Source: Halocaridina rubra (Eukaryota > Arthropoda > Malacostraca > Decapoda > Atyidae). Taken from it: DNA of 64,000 nt. The stretch is taken from assembly GCA_037179515.1 (NCBI GenBank), contig JAXCGZ010007617.1, positions 1 to 64,000 of the forward strand. The letters run 5' to 3'. The position numbers were made by a program, and so were the translations under genes. A model generated the notes under the pieces. The model had not been told where the DNA came from. It did not search any database and was given only the letters and a program-made list of their open reading frames with translations. Numbering within the stretch: the first letter of the stretch is position 1; the number at the start of each line of letters is the position of its first letter. Of this stretch, positions 53,560-64,000 are shown one piece after another.

Positions 53560-54534
53560 TGGTCTATATCAGTTCAGGGTCATGCCTTTTGGTATGGTAA
53601 ATGCCCCTGGCTGCTTCAGCAGACCCATGAGGATAGTACTACAGGATCTCGACAATGTTTCGTGCTTCATAGACGACATCCTGGTGCATTCTCAGGATTG
53701 GTCATCACACCTCGAGACCCTCCGCAGAGTTCTCACTCGTCTGAACCAGCATGGACTTCATTTAAAGCCTTCCAAATGTGAGATCGGTTTCACACAATTG
53801 CAGTATCTCGGCCACGTGGTTGGAGAAGGAGTTATGTCCCCTTTACATGACAGGGTACAAGCTATTAAGGATATGGAGAAACCTGCTACTGTCACTCAAC
53901 TGAGATCATTCCTGGGTAGTGTCGGCTACTACCAACGGTTCATTCCACACTTTAATACTATCGCTGCCCCTTCGCAGCAAATGACCTCCTCGAAGCAAAG
54001 TAAATCCTCCCCTGTCCAATGGACAGATGAAGCGGAGAGAGCATTTTTCAAGCTCCGAGAAGCATTGGAGGGTGAGCCAGTATTACAACTGGTAAATCCT
54101 GATTTTCCATTTATCTTGCAGACCGACGCCTCAGACGAAGGCGTGGGTGCCGTGCTCTTGCAAGCCCGATCAGACAACTCAGCAGAAGTAGCTCCAGTGC
54201 AATATGCTAGCCGCAGGCTTCGCCCTGCAGAGCGAAATTACTCCACCGTGGAGAAGGAAGCTCTAGCTGCATATTGGGCCATAAAGAAATTTGAAGTCCA
54301 TCTGTATGGCCAACATTTTACACTGAGAACCGACCACCGACCTCTCCTATATTTACAGACTGCAGACAACTAAATCCTCGCCTGAGAAGGTGGGCACTTT
54401 ACCTGAATCTTTTCAAATTCAATTCCCAACATGTTCATGGCAAGGACAATGACCTTGTTGATCTACTAAGTCGACGGTCGTTACCCTCATATGAGGAAGC
54501 TGGTGCTGTTAGCCTAAATTTGACTAGTCGGTAA
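53557..54534 (+). pseudogene. pol: RT-RNase H of element G copy D
   Basis: Open from 53540 to 54373, starting by chance in LTR sequence. It has FIDDILVHS, QTDASDEG, VEKEALAAYWAI and RTDHRPLL intact. A single base missing at about 54370 (ACAACTAAATCC against ACAAGCTAAATCC in A) gives a premature stop; the last about 50 codons of RNase H (HVHGKDNDLVDLLSRRS) follow in another frame, with the Ala before the final catalytic Asp changed to Val. Confidence 0.86.
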
Positions 54535-55172
54535 AGATTACTTCTCTAATGTGTTGTTTATTTTTTATGTTTATCTTTTATGTCTTTAATACTGTACTGT
54601 ACTTGTTTATTTTAGCGTACAAACGTTATTCCTAATGGAAGACGAAAAAGTTGAAGAATAATTTTTTGATTGTAGTTTTATATTTCCCTTTGTGGGACTC
54701 TGAAAGCCAGAACATGGCGGAAACCTTTTAGTTTATTGTTGAATAGCTGAAACTGTTATAAATCCAGTCGCCAATGTTAATGATGACGTGGTTCAAATTT
54801 TACATTTGCGTATACTGTATTTTTTTTTGTATATTATATTATTGCCTTCTTGCATGTGAAGCATTCATAAACTTAAATATTGATATTCACTTATATCTAA
54901 TTGTGATTTAATTTTCTTGAAATTTGAATTTGATCACATTTCTTTTATGTTTTGCATGTCATTTATTGTTTTGTTTACAAGACGTGTTCACTTTTCCTAA
55001 TAGTATGATATGTTCCAGTGGTGGATCCCATTCTTATTGTTCATTTGTTCTTTTCCATGAGAAGGATATCTCATCCCTCATAATAACACTGAAGTCACCG
55101 TAACTTCCTTTGTTCTTTTTTTGCCTCCTGTAGTAGAATTTTGCTAAATCAATATTCTCTAGAAAGGGCCTT

Positions 55173-57074
55173 TGTGACAGAGTGTTTCGCTCAAAGTAAC
55201 CAAAGGCTGTTAGATGCCTTATTAATTAATTTAGTAACTTGACTGTTATTTTCTAACTAAAAAAATTAATTCCCACTTCTTGACTTTTGCAGATTATGAT
55301 TATTTGCAATTTATATTTTAGCTTATAGCTAATTTTAAATATACCTTATTTACTCTTCTTGTACGTGTAGAAGTATAGCCCCGATATAAAGGCTGCTCCT
55401 ATTTTCCGTCTGCTACGAGCCAAGAACATTCTGGAGATTGTTTACCAGTAACCTAACTTTTCATTATTATTCTCGTTTTATTTTATTTGCTTCTACTTGT
55501 TGCACCTAAAAATACTGTCTCTCCCTTGCATCTCTGCTATAAATGCCTGCCAGGGTCCACCACTAAAATAGTCCTTAAATTATATCAGAGCCAGTTACTG
55601 CTCTAGAAAATGTATCCTACAGATGAACTCACCAGTAGGGACAATGAGGCGTCCTCGATTGGCGCTCAACCATCGAAGAGGCAACATCTCGCCTGAGCAG
55701 TCTAAGTTTATTTCAAACCTTATTTACGTGGCATCTTCACAGGAATTCATCTAGCACAACAAGGTGAGGGATAGTGTATGGTAAAGCTCGTGGGTCAAGC
55801 AAATTGGTTTATTTTCGAGAATTAGTTACATTCGTTACTGGCTAAATCTAATGGATTTTATTCTCAGATTCCATTCCCATACACACGAAATTTTGTAGAT
55901 TACCAAGCTGGAATCTCACATGCCAAAGTTAATTCCTTAACCTGGAAATTACAGTTGATATACATTGCTAAGAAGTTTCTTTTCATTGAATGTGATAAAC
56001 GAAAATCTCATCCTCTGAAGACTGGTTATGAGCCCGTAAAAATCTATCTCTTTTCCTAAAAAATTCTAATTTCATTTCACCTCTTTCTATCATCGTAAAT
56101 GAAGTGTTTTACGTCAAAAACTCGTCAATAAAGCTATTTGCTATACAAATTGCAAATAATTAAAAGGTAATTGTACCCTGTTGGCTTTGCAAATATTTCC
56201 TGTTAACCACAATTTAATGAATGCATACCGTATTTATCTTGCTAATCCTTCATATGTTGGGGATAAAGTGTTTTGAGTTATAAGTTGCAAATACCTCGAA
56301 AGGTGGTTTTGCACCCTTTTTTTCATTGCAAAGTTCTTGATAACCAAAAGTGAATGAATATTGTAGTTATCTCGTAGATTCTTCCTTTATCCTAAATAGA
56401 GTGTTTTACCATATTAATTGTAAATCAGTAATAAGCATTGCAACTTTTGTGGTTGCCCACAATTTAAGGAATACATACAGTACTGTATTTGTCTTGCTTA
56501 TTCTTCATTTATTGTGAATATATTGTTTTCCTTTAAAACCAGTAAAGAATTAATGGTTTTGTATGCTATTATGGTAGCATAAATATTTCTGGTTAGCTGT
56601 GAATAACCAATATATTTTATCCAGTAGAATGACATTGGAAACTCATTATATGTGTGCTCATGCTTTCAGTTTCCCATTATAAACAGTGTGTCATTTCTGT
56701 TTCTGAAATTGCAGTGTCCTGTATTCTACTCTGCCTGTGTGACAGAGGTAATCGTCGAGTTGAGGCCAAAGTCTTGGCATACGTCCGTGGTGCCGGGAAA
56801 CGAAATCGTGCTCACCACCTCCAGGATTCGAGGCAGCATTTCATAAAATTTAATTTGAGAAATTTAATTCAATTCTTTTAATGTCATTGCATTTCCAAAA
56901 TTAAACGAACGTTGAATTCTGAGTTTCATTTAACCGACTAATGGTAATAGAGATGGGGTGTTCAAGTACAAATATCTGTCCTGTCTGTTTGTGAGCTCTT
57001 AATCGAGCTCGGTACTTTGAGTCCCCTTAGTAAAACAGAATCTTAACAACACTCTACCATCCTAACCCCCAACA
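55173..57074 (+). repeat. 3' LTR of copy D (1902 bp, short subtype)
   Basis: TGTGACAGAG...CCCCCAACA, close to the copy A LTR in sequence and length. It lacks the 160-bp insert. Confidence 0.92.
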
Positions 57075-58495
57075 ATGAACATCTAAATCCATCAGCGCTT
57101 TGCATACCACTATGGCTGTAAGGTTGATGTTCTCTAAAACCGGCCCTTGAGCTTCTATCTCTGCAATCTGAGGGGGTGGGGTATTTTCTACTGTAAATAC
57201 TGACTGAAACTCCTTGTTCAATTCTTTGCAGATCTCTTCATCCATCTCAGTGATGCTTCCATACACTCTCTTTAGCCTTAAAACCTGTTCTTTTACCTTC
57301 AGTTTTCCTCTGATAAAGTTGTGGAAAAGCTTGGGATTTTCTTTAGCCTTCCTGGTGATGTCCCTCTCATAGTCTCTCTCTGCCTCTCTCCTTTTACTTA
57401 GGTAGTAATTTCTTGCTCTTTGGTAGGTTTGCCAGACATTTATGTTTTTTATCCTCATACCTTTTCCAGCATTTGTCTCTCCACTCCTTAGCTCTTTTAC
57501 TCTTATTATCGAACCATTTCTCTCTGGCATGAATTACACCTACTTTGGTGAAAGGTATGCAGCAATCTACTATCTTCCCATATTTCTCACAAAAGATGTC
57601 ATGCATATCTTGTACAGATTTGTTGTAAAATAAGCTTCTCCAGTCAATAACTGCAAAAAGCTCATTCATTTTGATGTAATCTCCTTTCGGATAGTTCCTC
57701 CTCATGTCCTCAGTGCCTCTACTCTCAGGCAGAATATCTTCAATGATATACTCCATCAACAATACACAGTGGTCACTCTTTCTAATTGGTGGTTCATACT
57801 CAATTTTTTCAATATTCAACACATTATCTGTGAATACTAGATTAAGTAGTGATGGCTCATCCCCACCCATAGCCCTCGTTGGTTCCATTACATGCTGGTG
57901 TAGGAAATTCTCTTGAACGCAATCTAGGAATCTTGCCCTGAATGAGTCCTCACTACTGTGTGGGTCAAGATTTATCCAATCTATCTCTTTATGATTAAAA
58001 TCTCCCATAATCAAATTCCTACATTATTTCTCCCGTGCCATGTTAACAACTGAGTTTATGACTTCAATAGTACCTATATGACTTTCCTCATAAACTTCAA
58101 GCTTATTCTGGTTCCTTGGTGGGTTATATACAACAGTTATTATAATGCTCTCTGACCCAGTATTTATGCGAGCAACAATATATTCCTTGAACTCACTTTC
58201 TATAACCAAGTTTATTTCTTCAACAAGAATCCTTTCAATTATGAGCAGTGCTATCCCTCCACCAGTCCTCACAGATCTTTCAACCCTTAATATTCTGAAG
58301 TCCTTAGGATAAACTGTGACACTGTTTATGTCCTAACTCAACTTAGTCTCTGTAATTGCTACTATATCTGCCTTACTGTTGTGAATCCTATCTTTTAATT
58401 CTACTGCCTTACCAGCTAATCCATCAGCATTTGTGTATAACAATCTTAATGAGGCCCCATCCCCTGATCTTCTGTCATTATCTTCTTTATCTCCC
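57075..58495 (-). pseudogene. CR1/L2-like LINE copy f: endonuclease half
   Basis: Minus-strand pieces from about 58495 to 57075 encode the EEP endonuclease: LRLLYTNADGLAGK, VAITETKLS (metal-binding Glu), VVYNPPRNQNK, MIMGDFNHKEIDW and KSDHCVLL. A Lys/Arg-rich linker (KSKRAKEWRDKCWKRYEDKK, KNPKLFHNFIRGK type) leads to the start of RT at ALMDLDVH, where element G copy D interrupts. Frames change near 58330, 58020 and 57450. The endonuclease nicks target DNA for priming. It is the only copy in the window that retains this half. Confidence 0.82.
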
Positions 58496-59847
58496 CAAAA
58501 GTTCGTATCTCCCCGTCTCCTGATCGGTTCCATTTTATACTTAGTGATACTTATTATACCTGTCCTTAAAACTATGGATTGAGATAGCATTAACTACCTG
58601 CTCGCTTAGCCAATTCCAATTATCTACTACTCTTACACTGAAAATGTATTTCCTTACATCCTGCAAAGAAGTTTTTCTTACGAAGCTTCAAACTATGACC
58701 TCTAGTTCTAGAGCCATCCATATCAAAATATCAATCCCTATCCACTCTATCATAACCATGAAGGAATTTAAAGACTGTCACCATATCCCCCCTCAATCTT
58801 CTAGCTTCGAGTGATGTTTACTAATTCCCGCAACCTCTCATCATAGCTGATATTACGTATTTCTGCCACCAGTTTCATGGCATGTCTTTGAACTTTTTCA
58901 AGCTTAGCTAAGTGCTTTTTCAGGTACGGATTCCAAAAGGGTGTTGCATATTCAAGTTTTGTTCTCACATAGGTTACATAAATATTTCTGAACATTTCCT
59001 TGTCCATGTGCATGAAGCCTACCCTTACATTTGATAAGAATACATATGCTGCCCATACTATGCCATATATATGTATTTGTGGGGACAAATCTGCCAGTAT
59101 GTTTACTTCTAGATCTTTCTCATTTTCTGTCTCTTGAAGTTAAACTCCAGCCATAGAGTAGTCAAGCTTGGGCCTTCTTGCACTTGTACCCATTCTCATT
59201 ACCTTACATTTTGAAGTATTGAATATCATTAATCACTTTTATGACCATTCATGCAGACTATTTAGATCTTCCTGAAGTTCTCTACCATTGTTCTCGTTTC
59301 TTACTTTCTTCACAATCTTTGCATCATCTGCAAACATATTCATGAATGAATTTACAGACTCTGGTAGGTCATTTACATATACAAGGAACGAAAGTGGACC
59401 TAAAACTGAACCCTGTGGAACACCACTACTAACCCTTCTCAATTCAGACACTGAGTGTATTACTCTAACCCACTGTTCCCTTCCTTCTAAGTAAGTTTTT
59501 ATCCATTCCAATACTTTTCCACCTATTCTCACAATAGCTTGCAGCTTCCTAATAAGTCTCCCATGTGGGACAGTGTCAAATGCTTTCTGGAAGTCTAGGA
59601 ATGTGCAATCTGCCCAGTCCTCTCTTTAGTGTAAGATTCGGCTTACCTCATCATAAAATTCTAATAAGTTTGTTACTGTTGATCTACCTTCTCAGAAGCC
59701 AGGTTGTCTCTCTGACAATAAGTTGAAGGATTCCAAGTGAAGAAAGACATGTTTCCTTAGTAATTTCTCCGTAACCGTGCAAACTATGCTGGTCAAGGAA
59801 AGTGGTCTGTAGTTAAGAGCCGTATCCCTCCGTCCCTTTTTGTATGT
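58496..59847 (-). pseudogene. CR1/L2-like LINE copy e: RT to 3' UTR
   Basis: Starts inside RT at KKGRRDTALNYRPLSLTS, directly after the tail of copy d, and runs to the 3' UTR (ISITKYKMEPI region, out of frame). SSGVPQGSVLGPL and MFADDAKIVKK are present. Several stops and shifts (near 59690, 59630, 59235, 59090, 58800). It ends without the 14-bp repeats, fused to copy f at about 58495. Confidence 0.8.
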
Positions 59848-61393
59848 GATTCCCCAATTATGATTATATGTGTTTACGGGAAAGAGCCCAAAGCTCGTAT
59901 CTTCCCATTTCCTGATCGGTTCCATTTTATACTTAGTGATACTTATCATACCTGTCCTTAAAACTATGGATTGAGATAGCATTAACTACCTCCTCGCTTA
60001 GCCAATTCCAATTATCAACTACTCTTACACTGAGAAAGTATTTTTTTACATCCTGCAAAGATGTTTTCTTACAAAGCTTCAAGCTCTGACCTCTAGTTGT
60101 TGATCCAGCCATATCAAGATAGCGATCTCTATCCACTCTATCATAACCATTTAGGAATTTAAAGGCTGTCACCATATTCCCCATCAATCTTCTAGCTTCG
60201 AGTGATGGTAAGTCTAATTCCCTCAGCCTCTCATCATAACTGAGATTGCGTATTTCTCGCACCAGTTTCATTTAATGTCTTTGAACTTTTTCAAGCTTAG
60301 CTATGTGCTTTTTCAAGTGCGGATTCCAAGAGTGGGCTGCATAATTTAGTTTTGGCCTCACATAGGTTACATAAATATTTCTGAACATTTCCTTGTCCAT
60401 GTGCCTAAAGGCTACCCTTACATTTGATAAGAATGCATATGCTGCCCTTACTATGAAGTTAATATGTATTTCTGGAGACAAATATGCCAGTATGTTTACT
60501 CCTAGATCTCTCTTATTTTCTGTCTCTTGAAGTTGTACTCCAGCCACCAAGTAGTCAAGCTTGGGCCTTCTTGCACTTGTACCCATTCTCATTACCTTAC
60601 ATTTTTAAGAGTTGAATTTCATTACCCACTTTTCTGACCACTCATGCAGATTATTTAGATCTTCCTAAAGTTCTCTACCATTGTTCTCGTTTCCTACTTT
60701 CTTCACAATCTTTGCATCATCTGCAAACATATTCATGAATGAATTTACAGACTCTGGTAGGTCATTTACATATACAAGGAACAAAAGTGGCCCTAAAACT
60801 GAACCCTGTGGAACTCCACTACTAACTCTTCTCCATTCAGACACTGCTTGTCTTACTCTAACTCTCTGTTCTCTTCCTTCTAAGTAAGTTTTTATCCATT
60901 CCAAGATATTCCCTCCTATTCTACCCATTCCTTGTAGCTTCCTAATAAGTCTCCCATGTGGAACAGTGTCTGACGCTTTCTGGAAGTCTAGGAATATGCA
61001 ATTTGCACAGCCCTCTCTTTCCTGTAAGATTTGGCTTACCTCATCATAAAATTCTAATAAGTTTGTTACTGTTGATCTAACTTCTCTGAGGCCATGTTGC
61101 CTCCCTGACAAAAAGTTGAAGGATTCCATGTGAAGAGAGATATGTTTCCTTAGTAGTTTCTCCATAACTTTGCAAACTATGCTGGTCAAGGAAATTGGTC
61201 TATAGTTTAGAGCCATATCCCCCCTTCCCATTTTGAAGATAGGTATCACGTTTGCTTGTTTCCTGCATCTTGGAATCTCCCCTGACTCTAGTGACTTTTT
61301 AAATATGATACTTAGTGCCACTGATATTGAGTTTGTGTATTGTTTATGTACATGAGGGGATATATCATCAGGACCTGTTGCTTTATGGACATC
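59848..61393 (-). pseudogene. CR1/L2-like LINE copy d: RT to terminal tail
   Basis: Starts at DVHKATGPDDIS just inside the element G LTR and runs through RT: IPIFKMGRGD, NYRPISLTS, FLDFQKASDTVPH (Phe to Ser beside the catalytic Asp), SSGVPQGSVLGPLLF and MFADDAKIVKK. It ends in a decayed version of the 14-bp tail at about 59848-59875. Stops lie near 60664, 60605 and 60272. Upstream endonuclease is missing. Confidence 0.82.
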
Positions 61394-63486
61394 TGTTGGG
61401 GAAATGATAGAGAGTTGTTAAGATTCTGTTTTACTAAGGGGACTTAAAGTACTGAGCTCGGTTAAAAGCTCACAAACAGACAGGACAGATATTTGCACTT
61501 GAACACCCCACCTGTATACCACTACTCGATTAAATGAAACTCAGAATTTAACTTTCTTTTAATTTTGGAAATGCAATGACATTAAAAGAATTTAATTACA
61601 TTTTTTAAATTAAATTTTATGAAATGCTCCCTCGAATCTCGGAGGTGGTGAGCACGATTTTGTTTCCCGGTTCCGCAGATGTATGCCAAGACTTTGACCT
61701 CAACTCGACGATTACCTCTGTCACACAGGCAGAGTAGAATACAGGACACTGCAATTGCAGAAACAGAAACAACAAACTGTTAATAATGGGAAACTAAAAG
61801 CATGAGCACACATATAATGAGTTTCCAATATTATTTTACTGGATGAAAATATATTGGTTAGTCACAGCTAACTAGAAATATTTATGCTACCATAATAGCA
61901 TACAAAACTATTAATTATTTGCTGGTATTAGAGGAAAACAATTTATTCAAAATAAATAAAGAATAAGCAAGACAAATACAGTACTGTATGTATACCTTAA
62001 ATTGTGGGCAACCACAAAAGTTGCAATGCTTATTACTGATTTTCAATTAATATGGTAAAACACTCTATTTAGGATAAAGGAAGAATCTACGAGATAAATA
62101 CAGTATTCATTCACTTTTGGTTATCAAAAACTGTTTGCAATGAAAAAGGGGGGCAAAACCACCTATGGAAGTATTTGCAACTTATAACTCAAAATACTTT
62201 ATCCCCAACATATGAAGAATTAGCAAGATAAATACGGTATGCATTCATTAAATTGTGGTTTACAGGAAATATTTGCAAAACAAACAGGGTAAAATTACCT
62301 TTTAATTATTTGCAGTTTAACACGTTAGTTAAATGATTAATTATTTGCAATTTATATAGCAAATAGCTTTATTCACGAGTTTTTGACGTAAAACACTTTA
62401 TTTACGATGATAGAAAGGGGTGAAATGAAATTAGAATTTATTTGGAGAAGGGATAGATTTTTACGGGTTCATAACCAGTCTTCAGAGGATGAGATTTTCG
62501 TTTATCACATTCAATGAAAAGAAACTTCTTAGCAATGTATATCAGCTGTAATTTCCAGGCTAAGGTTAAGGAATTAACTTTGGCAAGTGAGATTCCAGTT
62601 AGGTAATTTACAAAATTTCGTTTGTATGGGAATGGAATCTGAGAAAAAATTCGTAGGATTTAGCCAGTAACGAATGTAACTAATTCTCGAAAAAACAATT
62701 TGCATGACCCCCGAGCTTTACCATACACTATCCCTCACCTTGTTTGTGCCAGATGAATTCCTGTGAAGATGCCACGTAAATAAGGTTGAAATAAACTTGA
62801 CTGGTGAGGCGAGATGCTGCCTCTGGGATGTTTGGCTGCCAAATGAGCGCGCTTCATTGTCACTCCTGGTGACATTTGGTAGGATATATTTCTAGAGCAG
62901 TAACTGGCTCTTACATCATTTAAGGACTACTTTAGTGGTGGTTCCTGGCAGGCAATTATATCAGAGATGAAAGGGAGAGACAGTATTTTAGGTGCAACAA
63001 GTGGAAGCAAATAAAATAAAACGAGAATAATAATGGAATGTTTGGTTACATGTTAACAATCTCTAGAACATTCTTGTATTGTAGGAGATGGAATTTAAGT
63101 ACTCAAATAATAAAGAAGCTACTGATATATATCTAGACAGGATAATGACATAACACCAAGGTCAAATTTATAACAAAATTATCAGCAAGAGCTATTCTAT
63201 CATAAGAAAATTGTAAACAAAACGTATCTGATAGGTTCACTGAAAAGGTGGAAAGGTAGGAGCAGCCTTTATATCGGGACTCTGCTTCTACACCTACTGG
63301 AATAGTAAATAAAATATATTTAAAATTAGCTATAAGCTAAGATTTAAATTGCAAATAATCATAATCTGCAAAAGTTAAGAAGTGGGAATTATTTTTTAAG
63401 TTAGAAAAATGAGAGTTAAGTTACAAAATTAACTAACAAGAGCATCTAACAGCCTCTGGTGACTTTGAGCGAAACACTATGTCACA
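61394..63486 (-). repeat. Lone LTR of element G (2093 bp, long subtype)
   Basis: Plus-strand reading TGTTGGGGAAATG...ATGTCACA, with the 160-bp insert and no internal element sequence on either side. Flanks are ACATC on the left and CTTTC on the right, which do not match, and both sides are CR1/L2-like LINE at different LINE positions. A simple solo LTR would leave a matching duplication, so this one is probably the product of a rearrangement. Confidence 0.88.
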
Positions 63487-64000
63487 CTTTCCTTTTAGCC
63501 ATTGCTTGCAGCTTCCTAATAAGTTTCCCATGTGGAACAGTGTCAAGCGTTTTCTGGAAGTCTAGGAATATGCAATCAGTCCAGCCCTCTCTTTCCTGTA
63601 AGATTCGGTTTACCTCTTCATAAAATTATAATAAGTTTGTTACTGTTGATCTACCTTCTCTGAAGCCATGGTGCCTCACTGACAAAAAGTTGAAGGATTC
63701 CAAGTGAATTTGGATATGTTTCCTTAGTAGTTTCTCCATAACTTTGCAAACTATGCTGGTCAAGGAAACTGAACTATAGTTTAGAGCTGTATCCCTCCTT
63801 CCCTTTTTGAAGATAGGTATCACGTTTGCTTGTTTCCAGCATCTTGGAATCTCCCCTCACTCTAGCGACATTTTAAATATGATACTTATTGCCACTGATA
63901 TTGAGTTTGTGCATTTATTATGTACATGAGGGGATATATCATCAGGTCCTGTCGCTTTATGAACATTTAACTCCATCAGCGCTTTGCATACCTCTGTGGC
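63487..64000 (-). pseudogene. CR1/L2-like LINE copy g: RT start, runs off the window
   Basis: Minus-strand RT sequence from before HKATGPDDIS (about 63960) through IPIFKKGRRDTALNY, SLTSIVCKVMEKLLRKH and FREGRSTVTNLL to KLQAMAKRK, where the LTR interrupts. It preserves the LINE sequence across the point where copies d and f are broken (TTATGAACATTTAACTCC at 63956-63973). Frameshifts near 63620 and 63830. Confidence 0.8.

Larger units (their letters stand above)
53557..57074 (+). mobile_element. Element G copy D: 3' part joined head-to-head to copy C
   Basis: Begins inside RT (YGLYQFRVMPFG) and continues through RNase H, 3' UTR and a complete 3' LTR. The left edge is the inverted junction with the copy C LTR. 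The right flank is CR1/L2-like LINE sequence. Very similar to copy A throughout. Confidence 0.88.

Noticed and set aside
61394..63486. Ordinary solo LTR formed by recombination between two LTRs of one element
   Set aside because: Its flanks do not match as a 5-bp duplication and fall at different positions of the LINE, so a simple solo LTR does not explain it.

Overview
This 64 kb window is eukaryotic and almost entirely repetitive. I found no convincing host gene. Very long (TA)n tracts, (ATT)n and (CT)n tracts, CR1/L2-like and Jockey-like LINEs, pogo/Tigger remnants and two Ty3/Gypsy families suggest an invertebrate, and the mixture looks like a decapod crustacean. That placement is inference from repeat content; no host marker gene is present.

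The main resident is a long-LTR (about 1.9-2.1 kb) Ty3/Gypsy family, here called element G. It occurs as copy A (1-4083, +, 3' part), copy F (13484-16469, -, 5' part), copy B (17681-26297, +), copy C (39811-53559, -), copy D (53557-57074, +) and a lone LTR (61394-63486, -). Copies B and C independently give the order LTR - tRNA-Lys-type primer site - leader - gag - protease - integrase - reverse transcriptase - RNase H - LTR. Integrase therefore lies upstream of RT, as in the Gmr1-like group and in Ty1/Copia, and not downstream as in ordinary Ty3/Gypsy. The gag has a SCAN-like capsid layout, which fits Gmr1-like elements. All copies here are defective.

A second, compact Ty3/Gypsy family, element M (Mag-like, LTRs about 170-178 bp, standard PR-RT-RH-INT order), is present twice. 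M1 (33619-38664) is nearly complete and sits in a (TA)n tract. M2 (46358-50169) has lost 1150 bp of RNase H and integrase and is nested inside copy C with a perfect 5-bp target duplication (AGATA).

Non-LTR elements are a Jockey-type LINE (6320-9745, -) with endonuclease and RT, and a CR1/L2-like family in seven pieces (11979-13483, 16470-16737 and 27717-28210 on +; 57075-58495, 58496-59847, 59848-61393 and 63487-64000 on -). The 57-61 kb pieces lie head to tail in a circularly permuted order and are bounded by oppositely oriented element G LTR ends at the same LINE position.

Three loci (4.67-10.5 kb, 29.36-29.84 kb, 30.93-33.61 kb) share one architecture: (TA)n, then tRNA-like repeat units on the minus strand, an inversion axis, units on the plus strand, then (TA)n. 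The larger arrays have a period of about 275-280 bp. Pogo/Tigger-type DNA transposon remnants lie beside several of the (TA)n tracts.

The best candidates for something little described are the integrase-first Gypsy family, with its variable 137-bp leader repeats and a stop codon shared by both copies, and the TA-capped palindromic tRNA-like arrays.
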